NCBI GenBank assembly: GCA_029859485.1
Contig: JAOUDB010000238.1
Location: forward strand, 1 to 5,051
From: Desulfuromonadales bacterium
GTDB taxonomy: Bacteria > Desulfobacterota > Desulfuromonadia > Desulfuromonadales > BM103
DNA length: 5,051 bases
Direction of reading: 5' to 3'
The notes beneath the pieces were generated by a model. The model was not told the origin of the DNA. It did not search any database and saw nothing but the letters and a program-made list of their open reading frames with translations. Position 1 is the stretch's first letter. Each line of letters starts with the position of its first letter. Shown in pieces: positions 1 to 5,051 of this stretch. Made by a program: the position numbers and the translations under genes.

Positions 1-6
1 TATCAT

Positions 7-240
7 TCAAGCTGAGTTACCCTCAGGATGAAGTTCTTTGGCAAGATTCTCCGTTAGATTTTCGATCCCTGGACTACCCAGTCCGTACAGGTGCAGATCT
101 CTCTGTGGAAACGGTATCGTGATCTCTTTTTCACGGAATCTCTTTAGGATCTCATGCACTAACTGTCCGGTTAAAGATTTGCAAAAAGACGTAAGTTGTT
201 GAGAATAATAGTTCTTTGACATAGCTATCACGTTTTCGAT
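7..240 (-). pseudogene. C-terminal fragment of a MscS-family mechanosensitive channel
   Basis: This is the last 75 or so codons of a small-conductance mechanosensitive ion channel, an inner-membrane protein that opens under osmotic downshock. The diagnostic part is the C-terminal signature of the cytoplasmic alpha/beta domain, seen here as EILKRFREKEITIPFPQRDL (about 98-157), matching the family pattern of a helix followed by 'I-x-IPFPQRD-h-H'. About 26 residues follow before the TGA at 7-9. The transmembrane helices and the beta domain of the channel are absent. Reading upstream, the frame stays open to 327, but that part runs into the insertion sequence and does not look like MscS. The exact break cannot be placed from one sequence; I put it near 240, with a plausible range of 200-297. 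The fragment is not expected to make a channel. The family call is fairly firm and the boundary is uncertain. Confidence 0.65.
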
Positions 241-1303
241 TTGAATTCGCATCAGCATTATGGGTTGATACCTCTCTGTCTTTACAGGATGGTATCTATG
301 AATTCCGGTCATACTGTTTTCAGGCAACTACTACAATTGCTGCCACGGCATGAGTTCGACCTGTGCATTCGTCGTTATCGCGGCAACTACAGAGCCAGGA
401 GTTTCTCAACGTTTGATCAGTTTCTATGCCTCGCATATGCCCAGATGACTGGGCGTGAGAGTTTGCACGATATCGAAACCTGTTTGAACTCTCATCAAGA
501 AAAACTGTATCACATTGGCTTTAGAGGTTCTGTCTCTCGTTCTACTCTGGCCGACGCAAATGAACGCAGAGATTGGCGTATCTTTTAGGATTTCGGTCAA
601 GTCCTGATCCGCATGGCTCAACGACTCTACCATGACGAACCGTTTGCCCTTGAACTCAGCCAGCCTCTGTACGCATTTGACTCAACAACCATTGACCTGT
701 GCTTGTCATTGTTTCCTTGGGCCGAATTCCGCAGAACAAAGGCTGCGGTAAAGATGCACACACTGATCGACCTACGGGGAACAATTCCGACATTCGTGAC
801 GATCACAACGGGCAAGGTTCATGATATCAGGATGCTCGACACTTTGCCTGTGACAGAAGACGCTATCTTCACCATGGATCGGGCCTATATCGACTTCGCC
901 AGACTCTATGTGCTTCACCAGAAAGAAGCCTATTTTGTCGTCAGGGTAAAGGACAACTTACGCTTTAAGTGCCTGTATTCATCGCCCAAAGATAAAGAGG
1001 CCGGTATCAAGGCGGATCAAACAGTTGCCCTGGTAACTTACAAATCGAAAAAAGGCTACCCGGAAAAATTACGCCGGGTTAGCTATGTCGACAAGAAACG
1101 CAACAAACGTTTAGTGTTTCTGACCAACAACTTCGCGCTGCCAGCACCAGTCATTGCTGAAATTTACAAGCAGCGCTGGCAAGTTGAACTGTTTTTCAAA
1201 TGGGTCAAGCAGCACTTGCGGATAAAGACATTTTACGGAACATCAATAAACGCGGTGAAAAGTCAGATCTGGGTACGAAATCAGGTGACCCCCGGGAATG
1301 GAA
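241..1303 (+). mobile_element. Decayed IS4-family insertion sequence, right end lost
   Basis: The element is defined by its transposase remnant (298-1272). The left boundary lies somewhere between the MscS fragment and the transposase start, and 241 is a nominal value. The right end appears to be missing: recognisable transposase sequence stops at about 1272, where the family usually continues for several dozen residues plus a terminal inverted repeat. With only one end present I could not identify terminal inverted repeats or target-site duplication. Bases 1273-1303 are of unknown origin and may be IS remnant, island DNA or a deletion scar. The element cannot move by its own transposase. It sits inside the MscS gene on its left and abuts a tRNA 3' tail on its right. 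Confidence 0.6.
298..1272 (+). pseudogene. IS4-family (DDE) transposase, amber-interrupted and 3'-truncated
   Basis: This is the remnant of a cut-and-paste transposase of the IS4 family whose N-terminus resembles the DUF4372 domain. ATG 298 was chosen because MNSGHTVFRQLL fits the usual start of this group and an AGGA lies 8 bases upstream. A TTG at 241 would only add non-homologous residues. Codon 97 (586-588) is TAG in an otherwise continuous frame; the sequence on both sides (DANERRDWRIF, then DFGQVLI) is family-like, so this is a nonsense mutation, not a frameshift. The catalytic triad is still encoded after the stop: Asp128 in YAFDSTTIDL, Asp194 in FTMDRAYIDF and Glu297 in the Y-(2)-R-(3)-E-(6)-K signature (YKQRWQVELFFKWVK). 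Similarity ends at SQIW (about 1272), and roughly 50 or more C-terminal residues are missing. The open frame then runs on to 1401 through the tRNA tail and terminator as meaningless chimeric sequence. Non-functional. Confidence 0.9.
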
Positions 1304-1326
1304 TTCAAATCCCACCCCCTCCGCCA
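1304..1326 (+). other. 3' tail of a tRNA-Ser-type gene (candidate attR/attL core)
   Basis: The bases read as a tRNA 3' end in exact register: T-loop TTCAAAT (1304-1310), T-stem 3' strand CCCAC (1311-1315), acceptor 3' strand CCCCTCC (1316-1322), discriminator G (1323) and encoded CCA (1324-1326). The CCCCTCCGCCA ending is typical of bacterial serine tRNAs; selenocysteine tRNA is the main alternative. The matching 5' half is absent. The five bases before the T-loop (TGGAA, 1299-1303) form only one pair with CCCAC, and transposase sequence occupies the space where the rest of the tRNA would lie. A tRNA identity block that starts at the T-loop and ends at CCA is what tyrosine integrases leave at the distal end of an island. 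The intact tRNA would then lie to the left, outside the window. Truncation by an IS-associated deletion is the alternative. Confidence 0.7.
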
Positions 1327-1332
1327 TATTTG

Positions 1333-1370
1333 AAAGGCCCGACCATTCCTGGTTGGGCCTTTGTTTTTTT
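1333..1370 (+). terminator. Strong rho-independent terminator after the tRNA tail
   Basis: A 13-pair stem (1333-1345 with 1350-1362, one G-T pair) closes a TTCC tetraloop and runs into TTGTTTTTTT (1361-1370). It begins 6 bases after the tRNA CCA, which is where a native tRNA terminator would be, so it probably belonged to the original tRNA gene. The T-run makes it best for rightward transcription. It also lies 20 bases beyond the stop codon of the leftward dehydrogenase gene. The hairpin could help end that operon, although the minus-strand tail has only a short, interrupted T-run. Confidence 0.9.
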
Positions 1371-1389
1371 ACCTCTTGTCAATCTCCAT

Positions 1390-2181
1390 TTAAGCCATTA
1401 ACTGCCCACCGTTGATTTCGATGACCTGGCCGGTCACGTAGCCGCTTAGGCTGTTGCTGGCCAGATAAAGGGCTGTTCCGGTGCAGTCTTGCGCAACCCC
1501 GAGTCTTTGCATGGGAATTGTTGCTTGGGTTTTGTTGAGTTTCTCCCGGCTGGAAAACTGCTCGTGGAAAGCTGTATCGATGGTGCCTGGAGAGATTGCA
1601 TTGACGCGGATATGTTGATCCGCCAGCTCCCTGGCCAAAGAGCGGGTCAGGGTGCTGACAAAGGCCTTGGAGGCGCTGTAAATAGAAGAGCCCGGGCTGC
1701 CGCCGGTACGGGCAGAAATCGAACTGACGTTGATGATGCAGCCACTCTTTTGCTGGCTGAAGATAGGCAGGGAGGCCCGGCAAGCGGTTGCGACAGAGCG
1801 TGCATTGAGATCGAAAACCTGATCAATAAAATCATCGTCCACTTCTGCCAGGCGGCGTCTTCCGACCATGCTGCCGGCATTGTTGATCAGGATGTCCAGT
1901 CCGCCGAAGTGCGTGGCGACCTTTTCTACTGTCTCTGCAACGGCCTGGCTTGACCTGAAGTCAGCTTGCAGCGAAAAAGCATCACCTCCGGCTGAACGAA
2001 TCTTCTTGATCCGTTCTGCAACGGCCTGTTCTCGACTGCCGTGAAAGTGTATTCCGACTTTGGCACCATGGGCGCCAAACGCTTCCGCAATAGCAGCGCC
2101 GATGCCGCTGCCACCGCCGGTCACCAGCACCACCTTGCCGCAAAGGTCAGCCTTCAACGAGTCAGCCTGTTGCCTTGGCAT
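1390..2181 (-). CDS. Short-chain dehydrogenase/reductase (classical SDR, FabG-like), substrate unknown
   Basis: A 263-residue cytosolic NAD(P)-dependent oxidoreductase of the classical SDR family, at the usual length of about 250. The Rossmann glycine motif is TGGGSGIG (21-28). NNAG is at 100-103. The catalytic set is Asn126, Ser154, Tyr168 and Lys172 (YSASK), followed by a conserved ISPGTIDT segment and a GQVIEINGG C-terminus. The end of beta-strand 2 (HFHGSR, 45-50) lacks the acidic residue typical of NAD users and has an Arg, so NADP(H) preference is inferred. The start is supported by an AGAGG (2186-2190) 4 bases upstream. The gene begins 19 bases after glpK on the same strand with no terminator between, so it is probably co-transcribed and glycerol-induced. 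That suggests a polyol- or triose-linked substrate, but nothing in the sequence proves it; 3-oxoacyl-ACP reductase or sugar dehydrogenase activity is also possible. Confidence 0.9.
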   Translation of the reverse strand: MPRQQADSLKADLCGKVVLVTGGGSGIGAAIAEAFGAHGAKVGIHFHGSREQAVAERIKKIRSAGGDAFSLQADFRSSQAVAETVEKVATHFGGLDILINNAGSMVGRRRLAEVDDDFIDQVFDLNARSVATACRASLPIFSQQKSGCIINVSSISARTGGSPGSSIYSASKAFVSTLTRSLARELADQHIRVNAISPGTIDTAFHEQFSSREKLNKTQATIPMQRLGVAQDCTGTALYLASNSLSGYVTGQVIEINGGQLMA

Positions 2182-2200
2182 ATTGCCTCTCTTGTGGTTT

Positions 2201-3688
2201 TTAGCCGACCAGCACCCTGGAGACGGCTTTTTCCCAGCCGCTCAACAAGTCGTGTCGTTTTGCAGTACTCAGTTTGGGGGTAAATAATGCTTCACGTTGC
2301 CAATGGTTGCCTATGTCGGCGAGCGAATCAAAGATACCGAGCTGGACGCCCGCCAAAGAAGCCGCACCCAAGGCTGTGGTTTCCGTGACCAGGGGGCGCT
2401 CAACCGGAACGTCGAGCAGGTCCGCCAAAAACTGCAGAAACCAGTTGTTGGCGGCCATGCCGCCATCGACGCGCAACGCCTTCGAGCCGGTTTTGCTGTC
2501 GAGCTTCATCGCTTCCATGAGGTCGTAGGTCTGGTAGCCGACCGATTCCAGGGTTGCCCGGACAATTTCGGCAATTCCGGTGTCGCGGGTCAGCCCGAAG
2601 ATGGCTCCGCGTGCTTGAGGGTCCCAATGTGGAGCGCCCAGTCCCGTAAAAGCCGGGACCAGGTAGACGCCGCAATTGGAGTTGAGCCCTTGCGCCAAGC
2701 CTTCGACCTCGCCAGCGGAGTCGATCAATTTCAGCCCATCGCGAATCCACTGGACAGCCGCTCCGGCCGCAAAGATCGAGCCTTCGATGGCGTAGCTGGT
2801 CTGTCCGTTAACGCGGTAAGCGACCGTTGTCAGTAGGCGATTCCGGGAACGTAGCGCCTTTTCCCCGGTGTTCATCAACACGAAACAGCCGGTGCCATAG
2901 GTACTTTTGATCATTCCCGGTTCAAAACAGGCCTGGCCGATGGCTGCCGCTTGTTGATCACCGGCTATGCCGCCGATAGGAATGGCTCGTCCGAACAGCT
3001 TGGCGTCGGTCGTGCCGAAGTTGGCGATGCAATCTTTTACTGCTGGCAACAGGCCCTCTGGGATGTGGAACATCTCCAATAAAGAGCTGTCCCATTCTTG
3101 CGTATGGATATTGAACAGCATGGTCCGCGACGCGTTGGTGGCGTCAGTGGCGTGCACCTTGCCGCCGGTCAGCCGCCAGAGCAGAAAGCTGTCGACAGTG
3201 CCGAATGCCAGTTCCCCCTTTTCGGCTTTGGCCCTGGCCCCGACTACATGATCCAGAATCCAGGCTAGTTTGGTTGCCGAAAAGTAAGGGTCGAGCAGCA
3301 GACCGGTGCATGCGGCGACATGTTCCTCCTTGCCAGCGGCTTTGAGCTCGGCGCAACTGTCAGCGGTGCGCCGATCCTGCCAGACGATGGCGTTGTAGAG
3401 GGGCTTGCCGGTCTGGCGATCCCAGACCAGGGTCGTCTCGCGCTGGTTGGTGATGCCTATGCCCGCAACCTCTACCCCTTCTTCTCCGGCTTTCTGAAGG
3501 GCCTGGCGACAGACTTCGAGCACCGACTGCCAGATTTTCTCCGGGTCATGCTCGACCCAGCCGTCCCGCGGGTAGATCTGTGTGAATTCCTTCTGGGCAA
3601 GAGCGATACAGTGCCCTTTGTCGTCAAAGATCATCGCACGGGAACTGGTTGTCCCCTGGTCGATCGCAAGGATGTGACGTCCTTTCAT
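2201..3688 (-). CDS. glpK: Glycerol kinase
   Basis: Catalyses ATP + glycerol to sn-glycerol-3-phosphate, trapping glycerol in the cytoplasm and making the GlpR inducer. It is a full-length FGGY-family kinase (495 residues; E. coli is about 501). Visible motifs are the phosphate-binding DQGTTSSR (10-17), the glycerol-binding NQRET (Arg83, Glu84), Trp103 in IVWQDRRT, Tyr135 in [15 protein letters not shown] with catalytic-base Asp244, [19 protein letters not shown] and the adenine-side [10 protein letters not shown]. An ideal AGGAGG (3695-3700) sits 6 bases before the ATG. It is the first gene of the leftward operon, with the SDR gene behind it. Its promoter and operators lie in the shared region with glpR. 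One oddity: aligned from memory with E. coli GlpK, the allosteric Arg236 position appears to be Ala235, with an Arg one residue earlier, so fructose-1,6-bisphosphate inhibition may be altered. Confidence 0.97.
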   Translation of the reverse strand: MKGRHILAIDQGTTSSRAMIFDDKGHCIALAQKEFTQIYPRDGWVEHDPEKIWQSVLEVCRQALQKAGEEGVEVAGIGITNQRETTLVWDRQTGKPLYNAIVWQDRRTADSCAELKAAGKEEHVAACTGLLLDPYFSATKLAWILDHVVGARAKAEKGELAFGTVDSFLLWRLTGGKVHATDATNASRTMLFNIHTQEWDSSLLEMFHIPEGLLPAVKDCIANFGTTDAKLFGRAIPIGGIAGDQQAAAIGQACFEPGMIKSTYGTGCFVLMNTGEKALRSRNRLLTTVAYRVNGQTSYAIEGSIFAAGAAVQWIRDGLKLIDSAGEVEGLAQGLNSNCGVYLVPAFTGLGAPHWDPQARGAIFGLTRDTGIAEIVRATLESVGYQTYDLMEAMKLDSKTGSKALRVDGGMAANNWFLQFLADLLDVPVERPLVTETTALGAASLAGVQLGIFDSLADIGNHWQREALFTPKLSTAKRHDLLSGWEKAVSRVLVG

Positions 3689-3724
3689 ACGATGCCTCCT
3701 GTAACCCTAGTTTTATTTGTGACA

Positions 3725-3740
3725 CGTTCATGATCAATCA
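3725..3740. promoter_or_regulatory. Candidate secondary GlpR operator over the glpK -10
   Basis: CGTTCATGATCAATCA keeps the TGTTC-N6-GAACA spacing of the main operator and matches 7 of its 10 arm bases (left arm 4/5, right arm 3/5). It covers the proposed -10 of the glpK promoter (3730-3735). Its centre is 42 bases from the main operator, about four helical turns. The match is imperfect, so it is inferred mainly from position and phase. Confidence 0.45.
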
Positions 3741-3757
3741 ATATCGAAAATTGTCAA
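3730..3757 (-). promoter_or_regulatory. glpK-SDR promoter (sigma70-like)
   Basis: On the minus strand a perfect -35 TTGACA (3752-3757) is followed after 16 bases by GATCAT (3730-3735), a 4/6 match to the -10 consensus. Transcription would start near 3722-3724, about 35 bases before the glpK ATG. The main GlpR operator lies just upstream of the -35 and a weaker one overlaps the -10, consistent with repression. The weak -10 leaves the exact start uncertain. Confidence 0.6.
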
Positions 3758-3766
3758 GGGCAGGCC

Positions 3767-3782
3767 TGTTCATAAGTGAACA
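3767..3782. promoter_or_regulatory. Main GlpR operator (TGTTC-N6-GAACA palindrome)
   Basis: TGTTCATAAGTGAACA is a perfect inverted repeat with 6-base arms around TAAG. E. coli GlpR binds sites built on TGTTCG...CGAACA with the same 16-base span, and the recognition helix encoded here (PQTIRRD) is the same as that of E. coli GlpR. The site lies between the two divergent -35 elements, 9 bases from the glpK -35 and 17 bases from the glpR -35. One dimer here could affect both promoters, especially with the flanking weaker sites. Confidence 0.82.
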
Positions 3783-3797
3783 AAAAGACCTTCCTTT

Positions 3798-3813
3798 CCT
3801 TGTCAGATGAACA
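3798..3813. promoter_or_regulatory. Candidate secondary GlpR operator over the glpR -35
   Basis: The right arm GAACA (3809-3813) is perfect; the left arm CCTTG matches only 2 of 5 bases. The sequence TGAACAAAA occurs both here (3808-3816) and at the main operator (3777-3785), exactly 31 bases apart, about three helical turns. The site overlaps the -35 of the glpR promoter (3800-3805), suggesting autoregulation through cooperative binding. It is a half-site by sequence, so moderate to low confidence. Confidence 0.42.
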
Positions 3814-3827
3814 AAAGTTGATATAAG
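3800..3827 (+). promoter_or_regulatory. glpR-glpS promoter (sigma70-like)
   Basis: TTGTCA (3800-3805, 5/6) and TATAAG (3822-3827, 5/6) are separated by 16 bases. The expected transcription start is near 3834, giving a leader of about 50 bases before glpR. A GlpR half-site lies in the -35 and spacer, so the regulator probably controls itself and the transporter genes behind it. Confidence 0.65.
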
Positions 3828-3884
3828 GTTTTAGACCCAATTCGATGCAGAGCGTGATTTTCTTCTGACTGACCTGGATGCAAC

Positions 3885-4679
3885 ATGAACCAGCGACAAC
3901 GGGAAATTTTACTTCTCGTTCAACAGCAGGGCTTCGTTGCCATCGAAACGCTGGCGCAGAATTTCCATGTTACGCCGCAAACGATTCGCCGCGATATCAA
4001 TACCCTCTGCGAGCAGCAACTGCTTACCCGCTACCATGGCGGGGCCGGGCTCTCCTCCAGTGTTGAAAATGTTGAATACACCGCCCGCCAGGTCTTGAAT
4101 CTGGACGAGAAGCGTTGTATCGCCGAGCTCACCGCAAAGCAAATCCCCGACCGGGCATCGATCTTTATCAACATCGGCACCACAACCGAAGAAGTCGCCA
4201 AGGCCTTACAGAATCATACCGGCTTGCGGATTATCACTAACAACCTCAACGTTGCAGTGATTCTCCGCAGCAATCCCAGTTTTGAAATCATTATAGCAGG
4301 CGGCGCAGTCAGACCTCGTGATGGCGGCATTACCGGCGAAGCAACCATCGATTTTATCCGCCAGTTCAAGGTTGATTTCGGCATCATCGGCATTTCCAGC
4401 ATCGACGCGGATGGGACGCTGCTTGATTTTGACTATCATGAAGTTCGAGTAACCCAGGCCATTATCGAAAACTCCCGCCAGGTCTTTCTGGTTGCGGACC
4501 AGAGCAAATTCGAGCGCTGTGCAATGGTCAGGCTCGGCAACATCAGTCAGGTTGACGCCCTCTTTACCGACCATCCGCCACCACCGCACATCATTGAGAT
4601 TCTAAGTGAAGCTAACGTTGTCCTACATACTTCTGATGCTGCCATTGGCAAGACGAAACGCCCGGCAGAGTTAATCTAA
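3885..4679 (+). CDS. glpR: Glycerol-3-phosphate regulon repressor, DeoR family
   Basis: A 264-residue DNA-binding repressor that releases its operators when glycerol-3-phosphate binds. The N-terminal winged helix-turn-helix spans about residues 3-55, with recognition helix VTPQTIRRDINTL (29-41) and the wing signature RYHGGAG (49-55). The C-terminal sugar-phosphate-binding domain shows INIGTTTEEVA (with the GTTT phosphate loop), ITNNLNVA, AGGAVRPRDGGITGEATIDF, DFGIIGISSIDADG and FDYHEVRVTQAIIENSRQVF. These blocks follow E. coli GlpR closely along the whole length, so the specific name is justified within a large family. The start aligns with the E. coli N-terminus; the ribosome-binding site is poor (only a TGGA near 3875-3878), hinting at low expression as suits a repressor. 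It is divergent from glpK and followed 17 bases later by the ABC ATPase gene, so it probably leads the transporter operon. Confidence 0.95.
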   Translation: MNQRQREILLLVQQQGFVAIETLAQNFHVTPQTIRRDINTLCEQQLLTRYHGGAGLSSSVENVEYTARQVLNLDEKRCIAELTAKQIPDRASIFINIGTTTEEVAKALQNHTGLRIITNNLNVAVILRSNPSFEIIIAGGAVRPRDGGITGEATIDFIRQFKVDFGIIGISSIDADGTLLDFDYHEVRVTQAIIENSRQVFLVADQSKFERCAMVRLGNISQVDALFTDHPPPPHIIEILSEANVVLHTSDAAIGKTKRPAELI

Positions 4680-4696
4680 ACAAGGGAAATGTCTTC

Positions 4697-5051
4697 ATGG
4701 CAATGGTTATTGAAAACGTCACAAAACGGGTCGAGAAAGAATGTCATATCGACGATATTTCTCTGCAGCTTGAACCGGGCACATTCAACGTTCTGCTCGG
4801 CCGAACCCTGTCCGGGAAAACCACCTTGATGCGCTTGATGGCAGGACTTGACAAGCCGACTAAAGGGCGAATTCTGATGAATGGTCAGGATTTGACCGGG
4901 GTGTCGGTGCGTAAACGCGATGTGGCCATGGTGTATCAGCAATTTATCAACTATCCATCAATGACCGTTTACAAAAACATTGCCTCGCCTTTACGCCTGG
5001 CAAAAGTTCCCGAAGCCGAAATTGACCGCAAGGTCCGTGAAGTTGCCGAGA
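4697..5051 (+). CDS. glpS: Glycerol ABC transporter ATP-binding protein, GlpS-like (partial, 3' end off window)
   Basis: The first 118 codons of an ABC importer ATPase that would energise glycerol uptake at the inner membrane; the frame is open to the window end. The Walker A motif is GRTLSGKT (35-42) and the Q-loop is MVYQQF (Gln81/82) within QQFINYPSMTVYKNIASPL. The LSGKT form of the P-loop and the YQQFINYP-MTVY-NIASP run are features I associate with GlpS of the GlpSTPQV glycerol transporter of rhizobia, within the broader sugar-importer (MalK/UgpC-like) group. The signature, Walker B and regulatory domain lie outside the window. AAGGGA (4682-4687) is 9 bases before ATG 4697; an ATG at 4703 is a less favoured alternative. 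Placement directly after glpR and opposite glpK supports a glycerol substrate. A GlpT-type partner ATPase, permeases and a binding protein are expected next. Confidence 0.85.
   Translation, partial: MAMVIENVTKRVEKECHIDDISLQLEPGTFNVLLGRTLSGKTTLMRLMAGLDKPTKGRILMNGQDLTGVSVRKRDVAMVYQQFINYPSMTVYKNIASPLRLAKVPEAEIDRKVREVAE

Noticed and set aside
241..297. TTG start at 241 for the transposase
   Set aside because: The 19 extra residues do not resemble the family N-terminus, while ATG 298 gives the expected MNSG start with an AGGA upstream.
586..588. Pyrrolysine or other programmed recoding of the transposase amber codon
   Set aside because: There is no nearby stem-loop or recoding signal that I can see, and the gene is also truncated at its 3' end, so plain pseudogene decay is simpler.
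1237..1326. A complete tRNA-Ser gene ending at 1326
   Set aside because: Transposase-like codons run to about 1272, where the D-arm and anticodon arm would be. The 5' T-stem strand does not pair and no 5' acceptor strand (GGAGGGG) is present at the right distance.
613..1401. A separate 262-residue protein starting at ATG 613
   Set aside because: It is the same reading frame as the transposase after the amber codon. No ribosome-binding site of note precedes it, and its last 43 residues read through the tRNA tail and terminator.
1489..1953. Open frames on the plus strand inside the SDR and glpK genes, including 2297-2836 and 3320-3733
   Set aside because: They are antisense to strongly conserved genes and show no recognisable protein family or start signals; they are shadows of the coding strand's codon bias.
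3731..3736. TGATCA palindrome as an operator by itself
   Set aside because: A six-base palindrome is common by chance; it is better explained as part of the glpK -10 and the weaker GlpR site.
4676..4942. A minus-strand frame over the start of the ABC ATPase gene
   Set aside because: It opposes a clear Walker A and Q-loop coding region and lacks any family resemblance.

Overview
This window looks like chromosome from a Gram-negative proteobacterium. The encoded GlpR and GlpK closely resemble the enterobacterial proteins as I remember them. They sit beside a glycerol ABC transporter ATPase of the GlpS type, first described in rhizobia. I cannot name the genus from the sequence. A deltaproteobacterium is possible, but that is a guess.

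The window has two unlike halves, meeting near 1303/1304. The left part (1-1303) is decayed accessory DNA. It holds the C-terminal piece of a small-conductance mechanosensitive channel gene (minus strand, ends at 7), interrupted by the left part of an IS4-family insertion sequence. The IS transposase has an in-frame amber codon at 586-588 and loses its family-like sequence after about 1272. A 31-base stretch of no recognisable origin follows. Next comes a clean 23-base copy of the 3' end of a serine-type tRNA (T-loop, T-stem 3' strand, acceptor 3' strand, CCA) and a strong intrinsic terminator. The tRNA 5' part is missing and the break falls exactly at the T-loop. This is the classic footprint of a tRNA-targeting integrase, so the left part may be the distal end of an integrated island. 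An IS-driven deletion into a tRNA gene would look similar.

The right part (1390-5051) is an intact glycerol-use divergon. On the minus strand, glpK (glycerol kinase) is followed 19 bases later by a short-chain dehydrogenase/reductase gene of unknown substrate. On the plus strand, glpR (DeoR-family glycerol-3-phosphate repressor) is followed 17 bases later by the start of a GlpS-like ABC ATPase that runs off the window. The 196-base region between glpK and glpR carries a promoter for each direction. It also has one near-ideal GlpR operator and two weaker candidates, spaced 42 and 31 bases centre to centre (about 4 and 3 helical turns). The weaker sites lie on the glpK -10 and the glpR -35.

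The likely logic is as follows: an ABC importer brings in glycerol, GlpK phosphorylates it, glycerol-3-phosphate releases GlpR, and both arms are induced together. I found no CRISPR array, complete RNA gene or clearly novel system. The most informative points are the tRNA-tail junction, the phased operator set and an apparent change at the fructose-1,6-bisphosphate site of GlpK. No stretch over 300 bases is without a feature.
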